Assembly (NCBI RefSeq): GCF_014646195.1
Contig: NZ_BMMZ01000014.1
Span: 1 to 64,000 of the forward strand
Source of the DNA: Microlunatus endophyticus
GTDB lineage: Bacteria; Actinomycetota; Actinomycetes; Propionibacteriales; Propionibacteriaceae
Direction of reading: 5' to 3'
DNA: 64,000 nucleotides
Part shown: positions 25,258 to 34,564 of the stretch, piece by piece
Position numbering within the stretch: position 1 is the stretch's first letter
Layout: every line of letters begins with the position of its first letter
Position numbers and translations under genes: made by a program
Notes under the pieces: model-generated
The model's database searches: none
What the model was told of the DNA's origin: nothing
Seen by the model: the letters and a program-made list of their open reading frames with translations, nothing else

Positions 25258-27098
25258 CGTGCTGCCAGCTCTCGGACGAGTGATCGTGTCGGCTCGTTGG
25301 TGAGTTCGGTGACCTGGCCGGAGCGGATGACTTGGGCGTCGGCCTGGAGTTGTTTCCAGTCGGCGCGTTTCCAGGCGGGGACCAGTCGTACGATCGCGGC
25401 AGGCATGGATCGCATGATCAGCAGGGCGCGTCCGCGTGGGAGTTGGCGTACCGCGGCGGGTTCGAGGATGTCGGTGCGTTCGACGCCGATGTGGATGGTT
25501 CCGGGGTCGGTGAAGCCGCGTCCGTTCTGGCGGCTGCGGCGTTCCTCGAGACGGCGGCCGGCGAGCAGCGATGCCCACTTGAGGGTGTCTTCGGACTTGA
25601 GGCCGCCGAAGATCGTCAGTGCGGTCGTGTTGTCAAAGAGGGTGCCGGCCTTCTTGCCCCAGCGGGATTGTGCCTGGGCGGGTGACTGTAGGGCGTAGTG
25701 GACGAGCACGCCACGGCCGGCGGAGTCGGACAGGGTGTCGGGCAGGTCCGGCAGTGGGCAGATCGAGGCGACTTCGTCGAGTACTGCAGTGAAGGGTGGC
25801 GCGAGGCGTTCCCGTCCGGTGGTGTTGCTGTCGGCGATCGCCAGCCGGCGTGCGGTGTCGAGGACGTCTTGCACGTAGGCGGTGATCAGCGGGGCCTGGG
25901 AGGCGGCGTCGTCCTCGGAGCCGATCACGTAGACGGTGCCGCCGCTGCGGACGAAGTCAGCCGGGTCGAAGCCGGGCTCGCCGGCTCGGGGCAGGGCGCT
26001 GGTGGTGACGTCGGGGTCGGTGAGGCAGGCGATGGCGTCGCGGATGGTCTCCCAGATCCCGGACCTGGTTTCCTCGACCACCGCTTGGGCTTGTTGGAGA
26101 GTTCGGCGGACGGCGGCGTACTGCGGCCAGGCCCGGAGGATGTCGGCGGCTTCGGTGTCGAGGTCGTTCTGGCACCAGCCGACGAAGTCGTCGAGCGGTG
26201 CTCCGGAGATGCCGGCCGCGAGGAGGTAGGCGGTGAGGATGTCGACGGCGCGGCGTTCGAAGAAGGCGTGGTTGCCGGCCTGGCCGTCGTACCCGTCTCC
26301 GGTGGTGGCACGGAGGAGTGCCTGGGCGCGGCGTTTGGCGTCTTTGACTGTGATGCATCCGCGCGTGGGGTTCCAGCGCACGGTCGACGGCCAGTGGGAG
26401 GAGCCGGTCAGGTCGAGGACCTGGACTGGTGAGCTGCGGCGTTCGCGGGCCTTGGCGGTGAGGAGGAACAGGTCGAGTTTGGTGGAGGTGACGATTAGTC
26501 CGCCGGGTGCGGCGATGACCTTGTGGATCAGGTCCATCAGGGTCTTGCCGGACTGTTGGGGTGCGATCACGCCGGTCGCGTTCTCCAGCGGCAACCACAG
26601 CGGGTCGTGGCCGACAGCCGAACGATGCAACGGAATGCCGACATCCGAGGCGCCGGCGAGTCGCCGCGCTCTCCGGTCCAGGTCTGGTCGGGTTGTCCGG
26701 GCACGTTTGCGACAGGTGGCGGTCGACAGCTCGCGGGCAAGATCGGCACGGCTGGCGAAGCCGGAACCTGTCGGCGCCAAGTACCGGTACGCCATGATCG
26801 CGAACCATCGGTAACCGCCACCGACGACGATGATCAACAGCGTGGTCAGAAACCAGAACAGGCTCGGCGCGACACTGAGGTTGAGGAGTCGGCCGACGGT
26901 TCCCGGATGATGCCAAAGCCCGGCGACGACGCTCAGCCACTGCCTGCCCTCTGCGGGGTCCGGCACGTTAGACAGAGCGGCCAGACCCATACCGGTGACC
27001 ATCGGGGTCATCGCAACGGCGAGCAGCCCGATCATGATCAGCAGTACGGCGTCGGCTGCGGCATGACGTCGGTCTGAAGCTGTGTACCAATACCACAT
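25254..27098 (-). CDS. VirD4/TraG-type conjugative coupling ATPase
   Basis: 614 residues. Two N-terminal membrane segments (about 17-42 and 75-98) anchor a cytoplasmic motor. Walker A APQQSGKTL lies at 179-187, and Walker B FTAVLDEVASI in the second half. TVYVIGSEDDAA and later HYALQSPAQAQSRWG match the TraM-recognition and all-alpha region of type IV coupling proteins, which bring the DNA substrate to the transfer channel. The start lies three bases after the VirB4-like stop. Confidence 0.88.
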   Translation of the reverse strand: MWYWYTASDRRHAAADAVLLIMIGLLAVAMTPMVTGMGLAALSNVPDPAEGRQWLSVVAGLWHHPGTVGRLLNLSVAPSLFWFLTTLLIIVVGGGYRWFAIMAYRYLAPTGSGFASRADLARELSTATCRKRARTTRPDLDRRARRLAGASDVGIPLHRSAVGHDPLWLPLENATGVIAPQQSGKTLMDLIHKVIAAPGGLIVTSTKLDLFLLTAKARERRSSPVQVLDLTGSSHWPSTVRWNPTRGCITVKDAKRRAQALLRATTGDGYDGQAGNHAFFERRAVDILTAYLLAAGISGAPLDDFVGWCQNDLDTEAADILRAWPQYAAVRRTLQQAQAVVEETRSGIWETIRDAIACLTDPDVTTSALPRAGEPGFDPADFVRSGGTVYVIGSEDDAASQAPLITAYVQDVLDTARRLAIADSNTTGRERLAPPFTAVLDEVASICPLPDLPDTLSDSAGRGVLVHYALQSPAQAQSRWGKKAGTLFDNTTALTIFGGLKSEDTLKWASLLAGRRLEERRSRQNGRGFTDPGTIHIGVERTDILEPAAVRQLPRGRALLIMRSMPAAIVRLVPAWKRADWKQLQADAQVIRSGQVTELTNEPTRSLVRELAAR

Positions 27099-27101
27099 CG
27101 G

Positions 27102-28703
27102 CTATGCAGCCCCTTCGGTCTCGCCGTCGCCGGGCACGTCGACCGCCGCTCCGGACTTCCTGAATTCGGCATCCACGGCGTCGTTCACGTCGTCGCGCGG
27201 CTCGTGCGCGGCCGGGTACTTGCGGCTCCCCATGCGAGAGTCGGTCTGGATCAGGTCCCATTCGTAGCCGTCGCGGAGGACGGTGTGATCGACGACGAAG
27301 GATCGCTGGGCGACCTTCCACAGAGCTGTCGCTTGCGGGAGCCGGGGTAGGAGTTCGGCTTCAACATCGGTGAGGTTGAGCGTGGACCGGGTGATCGGCA
27401 CTTGATCGTCGGCCTGGTTGTAGATGATGCGGGTGGAGCAGTCGGCCAGCAGCCCCAGCGCCAGTTCGCGGACCTCGGGGGCGGCGCCCATCAGGTCGGA
27501 GATCCGGTGCAAGGCGATCATGGTCGCTGACCCGGAAGTGACGTCATCGCCACGGGCGAGCTTCTGTCCTTCGGAGATCCGGCGGACGATGTGCGGGTAG
27601 CGGATCTGCCGCCAGCACTCATCCAGGACGCGCACCCATTGGTCGTCGGTGAAGGTGAGGATCTGGTCGACCAGAGCCTGACCGCAGGTCATGGTGAGGG
27701 CGACGCCGGCGTCGGAGGAGCGGATCCGGGAGATGTCGATGACAACGCCGGGCCGGTCCCAGTCGATCTCGACCGATTCACCGTCGAAGACTCCTTTGAG
27801 TGCGCCCTTGATCATCGCCCGGAACCGCAACGCGAGATCGAGACAGTCCTCGGCCAGGATCGACAGAGGGACCGGGATCGCGGCGGCCACCTCCGCGGTC
27901 GGGTTGAGCAGCAGTTCGCTGAATTCGGCCAGGTTCGGTTGCCGCATCCGGTCGGCAGCGACGTTGTCGCTCTGCCGGGTGAGTTGGGCGAGGGCTTGTT
28001 CGATCCCGGTCTCCTCGCGGGCGGTGAGGGGGCGTCCGGAGGCGGTGGCGCCGAGAGCGTTGAGGAGCAGGAGTCGTTGCTGTTCCATCAGTTCGATGTA
28101 GGTGTGCTCGCCGACGTGGGCCGGCCGGGCGGGCGCGTAGAGCGGGTTGAGCGCCTTGCCCATGCCGGGGCCGAGTTGGACGAGGGTGGCGCCGACGGCG
28201 CGGGCGAGTGGTGCCATCTCGCCCTTGGTGTCGGCGGGGTTGATGAACCGGACCCCGAAGGCCAGCAGCCGCAGCACCATCGTCTTGATCAACGAGGACT
28301 TGCCGGACCCGATAGTGCCGAAGATCGCCACGTTGGGGTTCGGCAGCACACCGGCCCGGTAGAGCTCGAACGGATCGAACCGGAACGCGCCGCGGGTGAA
28401 CCGGTCGCGGCCGATGTAGGCGCCGTCGGCTGTCAGCCCGTGCTCGGCCACGAACGGGTAGGTGCCGGCGATCTGTGCGGTGGTCTCCTCCTGGGCCCGC
28501 AGCCGCAGGCGGTGGAAGATCCGTCCGGCCTGGCCGCCTGCCGGGCCTCGGCCGGTTGGGGCGAGGTCGAGACTGCCCAGGACGTCGGCCAGCGAGTCGT
28601 CGGCATGTTGGGCGGGTGGCCGCGTTCGCCAGGGTGTCCGTGGTGCGGTGACCGGGAGCAGAGTCGGATCACTGTGCGGACGTCCTGCTCGTGCCGGGTT
28701 CAT
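27102..28703 (-). CDS. VirB4-like conjugation ATPase
   Basis: 533 residues. Walker A FGTIGSGKSSL at 128-138 is followed by RFINPADTKGEMAPLARAVG, and Walker B WVRVLDECW appears in the C-terminal half, then ARG/HRISDLMGAAPEVR-type sensor residues. This matches the C-terminal motor part of VirB4 proteins that power actinobacterial type IV secretion; the family's N-terminal membrane-interacting domain seems to be supplied by the SCO6880-like protein upstream. ATGA overlap with that gene. Confidence 0.85.
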   Translation of the reverse strand: MNPARAGRPHSDPTLLPVTAPRTPWRTRPPAQHADDSLADVLGSLDLAPTGRGPAGGQAGRIFHRLRLRAQEETTAQIAGTYPFVAEHGLTADGAYIGRDRFTRGAFRFDPFELYRAGVLPNPNVAIFGTIGSGKSSLIKTMVLRLLAFGVRFINPADTKGEMAPLARAVGATLVQLGPGMGKALNPLYAPARPAHVGEHTYIELMEQQRLLLLNALGATASGRPLTAREETGIEQALAQLTRQSDNVAADRMRQPNLAEFSELLLNPTAEVAAAIPVPLSILAEDCLDLALRFRAMIKGALKGVFDGESVEIDWDRPGVVIDISRIRSSDAGVALTMTCGQALVDQILTFTDDQWVRVLDECWRQIRYPHIVRRISEGQKLARGDDVTSGSATMIALHRISDLMGAAPEVRELALGLLADCSTRIIYNQADDQVPITRSTLNLTDVEAELLPRLPQATALWKVAQRSFVVDHTVLRDGYEWDLIQTDSRMGSRKYPAAHEPRDDVNDAVDAEFRKSGAAVDVPGDGETEGAA

Positions 28704-30205
28704 CGCAGGCCTCGTGCGAGGGGTAGGGCGGCGGCGCCGAAGGCCTGGTCGTGTTCGCCGGACAGGCGTGCGATCTCGAGCTGGGACCGCTGGGCCAGGG
28801 ACTCGATCTCACCGGAGGCCGCCTCAAGCTCGGCCAGGTCGGCTGCCGACACGGACAGCAGACCGAGCATTCGGTAGAGGCCGTGACCGGCGACCAGTTC
28901 GGACTCCCGGCGGTCGACATCGGTGGCCTCGACCTCATGACGCCGGGTCGTACGGCGCCGGAACCGTTGCCGCAGGGCGGCTTCCGAGGTCACCCCGGAC
29001 TGCCGGATGGTGACGCGACGGTTGGCGCGACTGGGACTGAGCGGCTCGAGGATGATCGACACCGTCCGCTGGTAGCGGCTGGACAGTAGCAGCGGTGAGA
29101 GGAACGCTGCCTCGACGTATTGACGGGGCCATTGCAGGATCCACCAGCAGCGGTGGATCGCCGAATCGGTCCGGTAGTGCGACCATGCGTTCTCCGCACG
29201 CATCGGCCCGCAGATCGCCGGGTCGACCCCGGACGGCAGCCCGTCGTCCCCGCCGCTGTTGTCGCCGAGACCGCCACCGCGCCGCTGGATCAGCGGCCGG
29301 GACGCCGGGTCGTAGGACGTACGGATGATCTCGCCGAGCAGCCGGGGCGAGCACCAGCCCTCGACCCGCACCCCGGCTGCCCGGAGACCTTCGGTCAGCT
29401 TGTCGACCTCGCGGATGACGACTGCCGCGGCACCGGTGTGGCCACCGCCGGCCTGCCGGATCTCCGAACCCGCCCGGCGCGCGTCGACGCTGACGGAGAC
29501 GAAGCATTCGTGTGCCTGTGTCGATCCGTCGACCGCCGCCAGCAACTGCTCGTAGTTCGCTGCCTGCAAGGTGCCGTCGTGGATGCCGCGGCGGGACCAG
29601 TCGCGCTGCAGTGCGTCACCGGAGTCGGGCAGGGTGCGCTCCAGGACCTGGATCCGGCTGACGACCGCGGTCTCGGAGCAGAGCTGGGCGAGCAGGTTGC
29701 CCCAGGCCTCGACCCGGGACTTTCGGATGGCAGTCTCGAGGAGCGCGAAGGTCGATCCCTCGAGGGCCAGGACTCCGGTGTAGGTCTTGGCGTACGGGTC
29801 GTGGACGATCGCGACCTCCGCGCCACCCGCGCCGTCGACGGCGAAGTTGATCATCTTCAGATGCGCCAGGTCCCCGGGAAGCACGAACCCGGCGGTGTCG
29901 GTGTTGCCCATGCGGAACACACCTCCTAGGTAGACGTCGTGGCCGGTCAGCCGCTGGATCCAGAAGTTGATCACGACCGGCACGTACTCGACCACGGTCC
30001 GGCCACGCAACGGCACGAACGCGACCGTCAGGCAAGCGGCGGCAATCACCACCCAAGCGACTCGCATCGGCGCGCTCGTCCCGGTGTTGAAGATCCTGGT
30101 CGTCGTCCAGACCGCCGCGACACCCAGGACCAGCTGGGAGGTGGTCATCCCGAGCAACCAGCCCCGCGACTCCCGCGGCCCGAACCGCACCTGCTGGCTA
30201 CTCAT
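28700..30205 (-). CDS. SCO6880-family (PrgI-like) conjugation protein
   Basis: About 501 residues. Two N-terminal membrane segments (18-35 and 46-62) with a conserved GRTVVEYVPV...W loop match PrgI/SCO6880 proteins, and a long soluble domain resembling the VirB4 N-terminus follows. In actinobacterial conjugation systems this protein precedes the ATPase. Of several in-frame ATGs, 30205 fits best: GGAG is upstream and it overlaps the stop of the TrbL-like gene. Confidence 0.82.
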   Translation of the reverse strand: MSSQQVRFGPRESRGWLLGMTTSQLVLGVAAVWTTTRIFNTGTSAPMRVAWVVIAAACLTVAFVPLRGRTVVEYVPVVINFWIQRLTGHDVYLGGVFRMGNTDTAGFVLPGDLAHLKMINFAVDGAGGAEVAIVHDPYAKTYTGVLALEGSTFALLETAIRKSRVEAWGNLLAQLCSETAVVSRIQVLERTLPDSGDALQRDWSRRGIHDGTLQAANYEQLLAAVDGSTQAHECFVSVSVDARRAGSEIRQAGGGHTGAAAVVIREVDKLTEGLRAAGVRVEGWCSPRLLGEIIRTSYDPASRPLIQRRGGGLGDNSGGDDGLPSGVDPAICGPMRAENAWSHYRTDSAIHRCWWILQWPRQYVEAAFLSPLLLSSRYQRTVSIILEPLSPSRANRRVTIRQSGVTSEAALRQRFRRRTTRRHEVEATDVDRRESELVAGHGLYRMLGLLSVSAADLAELEAASGEIESLAQRSQLEIARLSGEHDQAFGAAALPLARGLR

Positions 30206-32195
30206 GATCATCCGCTCCATGATCATTTGGCCCGTGATCATCATCGGCGGGTGCAGGCGGCAGTGCGTGCGGACCTTCGGGCGGCTCCGCGTCGGGCAGC
30301 ACGGTGCCGGGAATGATCAGGTGTGAATCTGGGCTGACGTCCGCGCCACCGTCGATCGCGGGCCGGTGCGTCTCAGGCGGGGTCTGCTGCACGATGGTGA
30401 CCTTCGAGCTGGACGGCTCTCGTGTGTTCGAGCCACTCTTGGATGCGGACTGTTGCTCACCCTGCTGGTCACCCCCGCCAGTCGAGGTCTGACCGTTGCG
30501 GTAGGGGAGACGGCTGACCGGCGGCCCGGGGACATGAGGTGCCTCCACGTCGCCGAAGACTCCGCCGCCGGTGGCCGCATGGCCGGCGAGCCACCTGCCC
30601 CCTGACTCAGCGGCACTGATCGCGAGTACCGCCCCCATCGCAGCCACTCCGATCGGCCCGGCAGCGCCGGCTGCTCTCGTCTGCGCAGCTCCGCCCGCAG
30701 AAACGGGGCCGGTCCGACCGAGCGCTGCACGGCTGCCGGAGGATCCCGCGAGGACAGGCGTGGGGGCGTTGCGGTCCATGATCATCCGGAGCATGTCGCC
30801 ACTTGACACCATCGACTGGGAGGCCTGCGCACTCACCCCTCCCGAAGCATGCGGTGCGGCGCCTGCTGCTGAGGAGCTCATCAGTCCGCCGGAGAACCGG
30901 TAGATCACGCCTGGCAGTAGGGCCGCCAGCAGGATGATCGCCACGCCCAGGAGAGCGTCGGAGAAGCTGGCCTGCGCCTGGCCCTTCGAGGGGACGGACA
31001 CCATCACCGAGCCGACCCGTACGGCGATCACAATCAGCGGTTTCGCCAGCAGCATCGCGATGAACATGCGTAGAGCTGCATGGAACCATTCGCGGGTCAA
31101 GCGCGGGCCGGCGGCGCCTGCGAGGGTGAGAGGCAGGGCCACGATGATCATCAACAGCGCGATGTTGCGCATCAGCAGCGCGACCAGGGTGGCGACGATC
31201 GCAATGATCAAGAGTACGCAGATCAAGATCGCGGCGAAGCTGCCCACCTCGTAGTTCGGCCGAATGCCCACGGTCGTGGTCGGGGCGGCGTTGCTGACGT
31301 ACTCGACCCAGGTCAGGAACTGCCGGCCCGCCCGGTCAAGATCGGTGGTACCCGATGCGTCGGGCCGGCCGGCGAGCCACTTGCTGATCTCATCCGAAGC
31401 TTTCATCAGTAGGACTGCGATGGCCGCACCACCGGACCAGAACAGCCCCCAGGTGATCACACCGAAGATCGTGCCGCCGAGCCGTCGGAAGTCCATTCGG
31501 ATCACAGAGATGATCAAGGAAATCAGCACGACTCCCAGCAGAAGCATCGCGCCGACGCTGCCGACATCGCTGTACACGGAGACGATGCCATGGTTGCGCC
31601 AGCCGTCGAGTAAGCCGATCACCTGGGTCTTGGAGGTCAGGACGGTCAGCAGGCCTTGCCACAGTCCGACAACGGACTGCTGCAACCAGACATGGACCTG
31701 CTGGGCGAGGCAGTCGAAGGTTGCCGGGGCGGACGTGATGCAGGCAAGCTTCTGCGCGGCCGGCACAACCCTGTCCAGGAACAGCTTGCGGGCCGGATCG
31801 AGGAGCTTGTCCATCGCCGCGGTGCAGAACCTGACCGCCGGGAGCGCGAACGCGGGAATGGCCTGCTCGCACGCGGCGCGGATCCCGATGTTGTTGCCGT
31901 CCGGATCGACGTCCTCGACGATCACCGACTGGCACACCTTCTTCACGTTCACCGTGGCGGGCAACTTCGGGATCACCGGCACCGTCCGGCACACCGAGGT
32001 GGCGACCTGCTCGGCCACCTGGCGTCGCTGTTGGGTGGTCGGCGACGCGCTCGCCTGTGTCACGGCGGTGCCGGTCAGGGCAGCACCGAGCAGCAGAGTG
32101 ATCAACAGCCTGCGCACGAGAGGCCGGACACGCTGGCCGAGGGCCGGCCAAATCAGGGGCCGGCGGCTGGGTGGGATTGGTTCATCGGGCTGCAT
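30198..32195 (-). CDS. VirB6/TrbL-like channel membrane protein
   Basis: About 665 residues. An N-terminal signal-like segment (28-50) leads to a cysteine-containing outer domain, then six to eight membrane segments in the middle (for example MLLLGVVLISLIISVI and IALLMIIVALPLTLAG), then a low-complexity Gly/Ala/Ser and Pro tail ending in repeated DDHG units. This is the TrbL/VirB6 layout, the core of the DNA transfer channel. The start overlaps the upstream gene by 14 bases. Confidence 0.82.
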   Translation of the reverse strand: MQPDEPIPPSRRPLIWPALGQRVRPLVRRLLITLLLGAALTGTAVTQASASPTTQQRRQVAEQVATSVCRTVPVIPKLPATVNVKKVCQSVIVEDVDPDGNNIGIRAACEQAIPAFALPAVRFCTAAMDKLLDPARKLFLDRVVPAAQKLACITSAPATFDCLAQQVHVWLQQSVVGLWQGLLTVLTSKTQVIGLLDGWRNHGIVSVYSDVGSVGAMLLLGVVLISLIISVIRMDFRRLGGTIFGVITWGLFWSGGAAIAVLLMKASDEISKWLAGRPDASGTTDLDRAGRQFLTWVEYVSNAAPTTTVGIRPNYEVGSFAAILICVLLIIAIVATLVALLMRNIALLMIIVALPLTLAGAAGPRLTREWFHAALRMFIAMLLAKPLIVIAVRVGSVMVSVPSKGQAQASFSDALLGVAIILLAALLPGVIYRFSGGLMSSSAAGAAPHASGGVSAQASQSMVSSGDMLRMIMDRNAPTPVLAGSSGSRAALGRTGPVSAGGAAQTRAAGAAGPIGVAAMGAVLAISAAESGGRWLAGHAATGGGVFGDVEAPHVPGPPVSRLPYRNGQTSTGGGDQQGEQQSASKSGSNTREPSSSKVTIVQQTPPETHRPAIDGGADVSPDSHLIIPGTVLPDAEPPEGPHALPPAPADDDHGPNDHGADDHE

Positions 32196-33000
32196 TGGCG
32201 TACTCGAACCAGGTCTGGTCTGCGGAGTCGGTGATGTCGCCGGGATCGGAGGGGACCTTCGTGAGGATGGCGCGCTTTTCGGCGCTGGTCGGATTGCCAG
32301 CCGTGTCGGCGGGATCGCTGGCCGCACCGCCGACCTTGGCGATCAGCTCGCCGCCGAGTTTCCAGTCACCGCCGGCCCACACGACTCGTACGGCGTCGAT
32401 CGCCCACAGCTGGGTGGTCGTTCCGTCGGTTTCGGTGGTGACTTCGGGTGCCCAGACGTAGATGGTCGCGTCTGTGCGGGAGTAATTCGCGACGGCGTAC
32501 GCGCCCCGAGCGGGCTGGAGCTGGTCGGCGGTCAGTCCGTGCATGCCGGAGCGGATCTCGTCGCAGGAGTGGATCAGCGCCGTGCGGGCCGTCGTATCGG
32601 CGGCTGCGGCCTGTGCCATGGCGTCTGCCTTTGCTTTGTCGGTGATCCGGAACGAGTTGAGCCACATCAGGTAGTTCGTCGCCGCGGTGGCTGCACCGTC
32701 CGGGGTATCGGGGAATCCGAGCGGCAGGCCGTCCGGTCCGGTGGTGCGTCCTCCCCCTCCGGCTGCGGCGGTGCCGCGTTGCAGGCCCGGTTGCGGGGTG
32801 CTGGATGGGCTGGGCGACGCGGCGGTCGAAGGGTCCGATGGCCCTGGGCTCAGCGTGCTCGGCTGGGTGGTCGGGCTGGGTGATGGGGGAGTGGTGGCGC
32901 TGTGCGATCGGCCGGCCCGGTAGGCGACCACGCCGATGACGGCGAGGACGACGACGAGAGCGATCACGATGGCGACGGTGCGGCGGGGGTTGCCTCGCAT
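32182..33000 (-). CDS. Membrane-anchored conjugation protein, VirB8/TcpC-like candidate
   Basis: 272 residues: one transmembrane helix (9-27), a long Ser/Thr/Pro linker (about 33-75), and an external globular domain. Topology, position between pilin-like and TrbL-like genes, and a domain with AATNYLMWLNSFRI and WAIDAVRVVWAGGDWKL suggest an NTF2-fold protein of the VirB8/TcpC kind. No sequence motif proves it. Its stop overlaps the start of the next gene. Confidence 0.6.
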   Translation of the reverse strand: MRGNPRRTVAIVIALVVVLAVIGVVAYRAGRSHSATTPPSPSPTTQPSTLSPGPSDPSTAASPSPSSTPQPGLQRGTAAAGGGGRTTGPDGLPLGFPDTPDGAATAATNYLMWLNSFRITDKAKADAMAQAAAADTTARTALIHSCDEIRSGMHGLTADQLQPARGAYAVANYSRTDATIYVWAPEVTTETDGTTTQLWAIDAVRVVWAGGDWKLGGELIAKVGGAASDPADTAGNPTSAEKRAILTKVPSDPGDITDSADQTWFEYANAAR

Positions 33001-33029
33001 GAGCGCCTCCTTGCATCACGGGGACTGAG

Positions 33030-33422
33030 TCAGGCTCCTGCGTTGTAGAAGAAGTTGATCAGAGTTGCCGAGATGCCCACAAGGAAGGCGACGCCCAGGG
33101 ATGCGAAGATTCCGATCTTTCCGACAGTGCTGGACTGATGAAATCCCAGCCGTGGACCGATCGCCAGGATCAGCCCGGACAGCAACAAGCCGACCAGGCA
33201 GGCGATGATGGCGTAGAAGCCGATCGCATTGATCAGCTCCTTGATCGCCGCACTTCCGGGAGCGTTCTGAGCGCCGGCGGCGATGTCGGGCCCGTTGACG
33301 ACGTCGTTGCCCTTGCCGGGCGGTGCGGCCCAGGCCGCGACCGGCGCCGCGGCCAGCGCGAGGGCTGCCATCGCTGCCGTAGCGGCCGTGGTGGTTGCGG
33401 TGACGATAGTGCGCTTATGCAT
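33030..33422 (-). CDS. VirB2/TrbC-like pilin candidate
   Basis: 130 residues. An N-terminal signal peptide ends in VAAWAAP. After a short polar part come two membrane helices (IGFYAIIACLVGLLLSGLIL and IGIFASLGVAFLVGISATLI), the size and topology of a VirB2-type pilin subunit. AGAGGAA upstream supports ATG 33422. It overlaps the ParA-like gene by eight bases. Some actinobacterial systems use such proteins without forming an obvious pilus. Confidence 0.65.
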   Translation of the reverse strand: MHKRTIVTATTTAATAAMAALALAAAPVAAWAAPPGKGNDVVNGPDIAAGAQNAPGSAAIKELINAIGFYAIIACLVGLLLSGLILAIGPRLGFHQSSTVGKIGIFASLGVAFLVGISATLINFFYNAGA

Positions 33423-34350
33423 GCGAATGTTCCTCTGGGAGAGTGGGCGACGAGGTGCTCGCCGTGGGTCGGGTGGAGCTGTAGCCAGCGGAGTTGCAGA
33501 CGGTGGAGTTGTAGACATCGGCGCAGAGGCGGATCAGGACTCGGTGGAGCGCCCGCGGCGTCTGACGTCCTGACGGTAAGGGTGTTCCCGGCTTGAGTGC
33601 GGTGTGTGCGGGAAACCTGTGGACAGAGCGGCACCGGATTCCCAGCGCAGTGGCTGCTGCCTTGCTGCCTGGGTCCACCGGCCCGACGCCGTGGTTGACG
33701 ACGACCGTCAGACGGTCCCGTCCGACGCGCTGGACATCCTGCAGCCAGATCAACGCGGCAGCGGTGTCGGCGAGGCTGGCTCGGTCTGGCCGGGATAGCA
33801 GGACGATCGAGCTCGCAGGGTAGGTCGCTGCGACCTGCAGGGTCTTCGCGAGTCCGGCGGGTGAGTCGATGATGCGGACCGGGCGGCCGTCGGCGGGCGC
33901 ACCGATGTCGGCCAGGATCCGTACGCGGCCGCCGACCGGGGTCACGGCGATGTGGTCGAGATCCGGTGGCACACCCCACCGGGTCCGGGACCGGGACAGC
34001 GGAGACGGATCGAGTTCGCCCAGGGCTATCGGCCGATGGAGTTGGGCGTACGGGAGGCCGGCGAGGGTCAGCGCGAACAGACCGGCCAGCGTCGTCCGAC
34101 CGACTCCGCCTGCGAGGCTGCACACGGCGACGACCTGGTCGGCGGGCCAATGCGCCAACGCGAGCTGATCCGTGACTTGCGATTGCGAGAGCCGGTGGCC
34201 GCCCGACTGGGCAGAGCGGCTGGGCGGCGTGAGTTGCGTGTCGTCGTTTGCTGTCTCGGTCAGGCGGCGGTTACGAGCGAGGTCGACCGAAACCGGCCGG
34301 GCGCCGTACCCCGTACGGCCCGGTGCGCTGGTTCTTGAGAGTCCAGCCAT
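33415..34350 (-). CDS. ParA/MinD-like protein with altered P-loop
   Basis: 311 residues, first gene of the leftward conjugation operon. The fold is visible (VVAVCSLAGGVGRTTLAGLFA, IIDSPAGLAKTLQ, SSIVLLSRPDRASLADTAAAL, TVVVNHGVGPVD). The P-loop reads SLAGGVGRTT at 78-87: both the signature lysine (Ala80) and the P-loop lysine (Arg85) of KGGxGKT are replaced, so ATP hydrolysis may be weak or lost. A Ser/Thr-rich tail follows. It may position the transfer apparatus or regulate it. Confidence 0.7.
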   Translation of the reverse strand: MAGLSRTSAPGRTGYGARPVSVDLARNRRLTETANDDTQLTPPSRSAQSGGHRLSQSQVTDQLALAHWPADQVVAVCSLAGGVGRTTLAGLFALTLAGLPYAQLHRPIALGELDPSPLSRSRTRWGVPPDLDHIAVTPVGGRVRILADIGAPADGRPVRIIDSPAGLAKTLQVAATYPASSIVLLSRPDRASLADTAAALIWLQDVQRVGRDRLTVVVNHGVGPVDPGSKAAATALGIRCRSVHRFPAHTALKPGTPLPSGRQTPRALHRVLIRLCADVYNSTVCNSAGYSSTRPTASTSSPTLPEEHSHA

Positions 34351-34360
34351 GCCCGAGACT

Positions 34361-34374
34361 ATAACTGTAGTTAT
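34361..34374. promoter_or_regulatory. Palindromic operator between divergent operons
   Basis: ATAACT-GT-AGTTAT, arms perfect, 11-24 bases upstream of the ParA-like start. TATAAC and TAGTTAT could serve as -10 elements on the two strands. The nearby XRE regulator is the likely ligand, so one site may control both the transfer operon and the regulator set. Confidence 0.6.
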
Positions 34375-34564
34375 CGGAGTGCGCTAGATGTGGAGCCTAA
34401 GTATCTGTTCCAGAGTTGCATCAGCTCCGTACCTGCTGTGCTTGAGGAAGACCTTGTGGGATGCTGGATCGAGCCGCGGAAACGGTGGGCCGACCCGACC
34501 GGACATGCTCGGAAGGCGAGGCAGCGCAGACAGCAAACAGGCAGTGAGAACAGACAGGTGTGCA

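Noticed and set aside
27591..28877. 428-residue open frame opposite the VirB4-like gene
   Set aside because: Gly/Glu/Val-rich shadow composition; the VirB4 motifs on the other strand are decisive.
31264..32883. 539-residue open frame opposite the TrbL-like and anchored conjugation genes
   Set aside because: High-GC shadow frame. The minus-strand proteins have membrane segments, coupled starts and family features.
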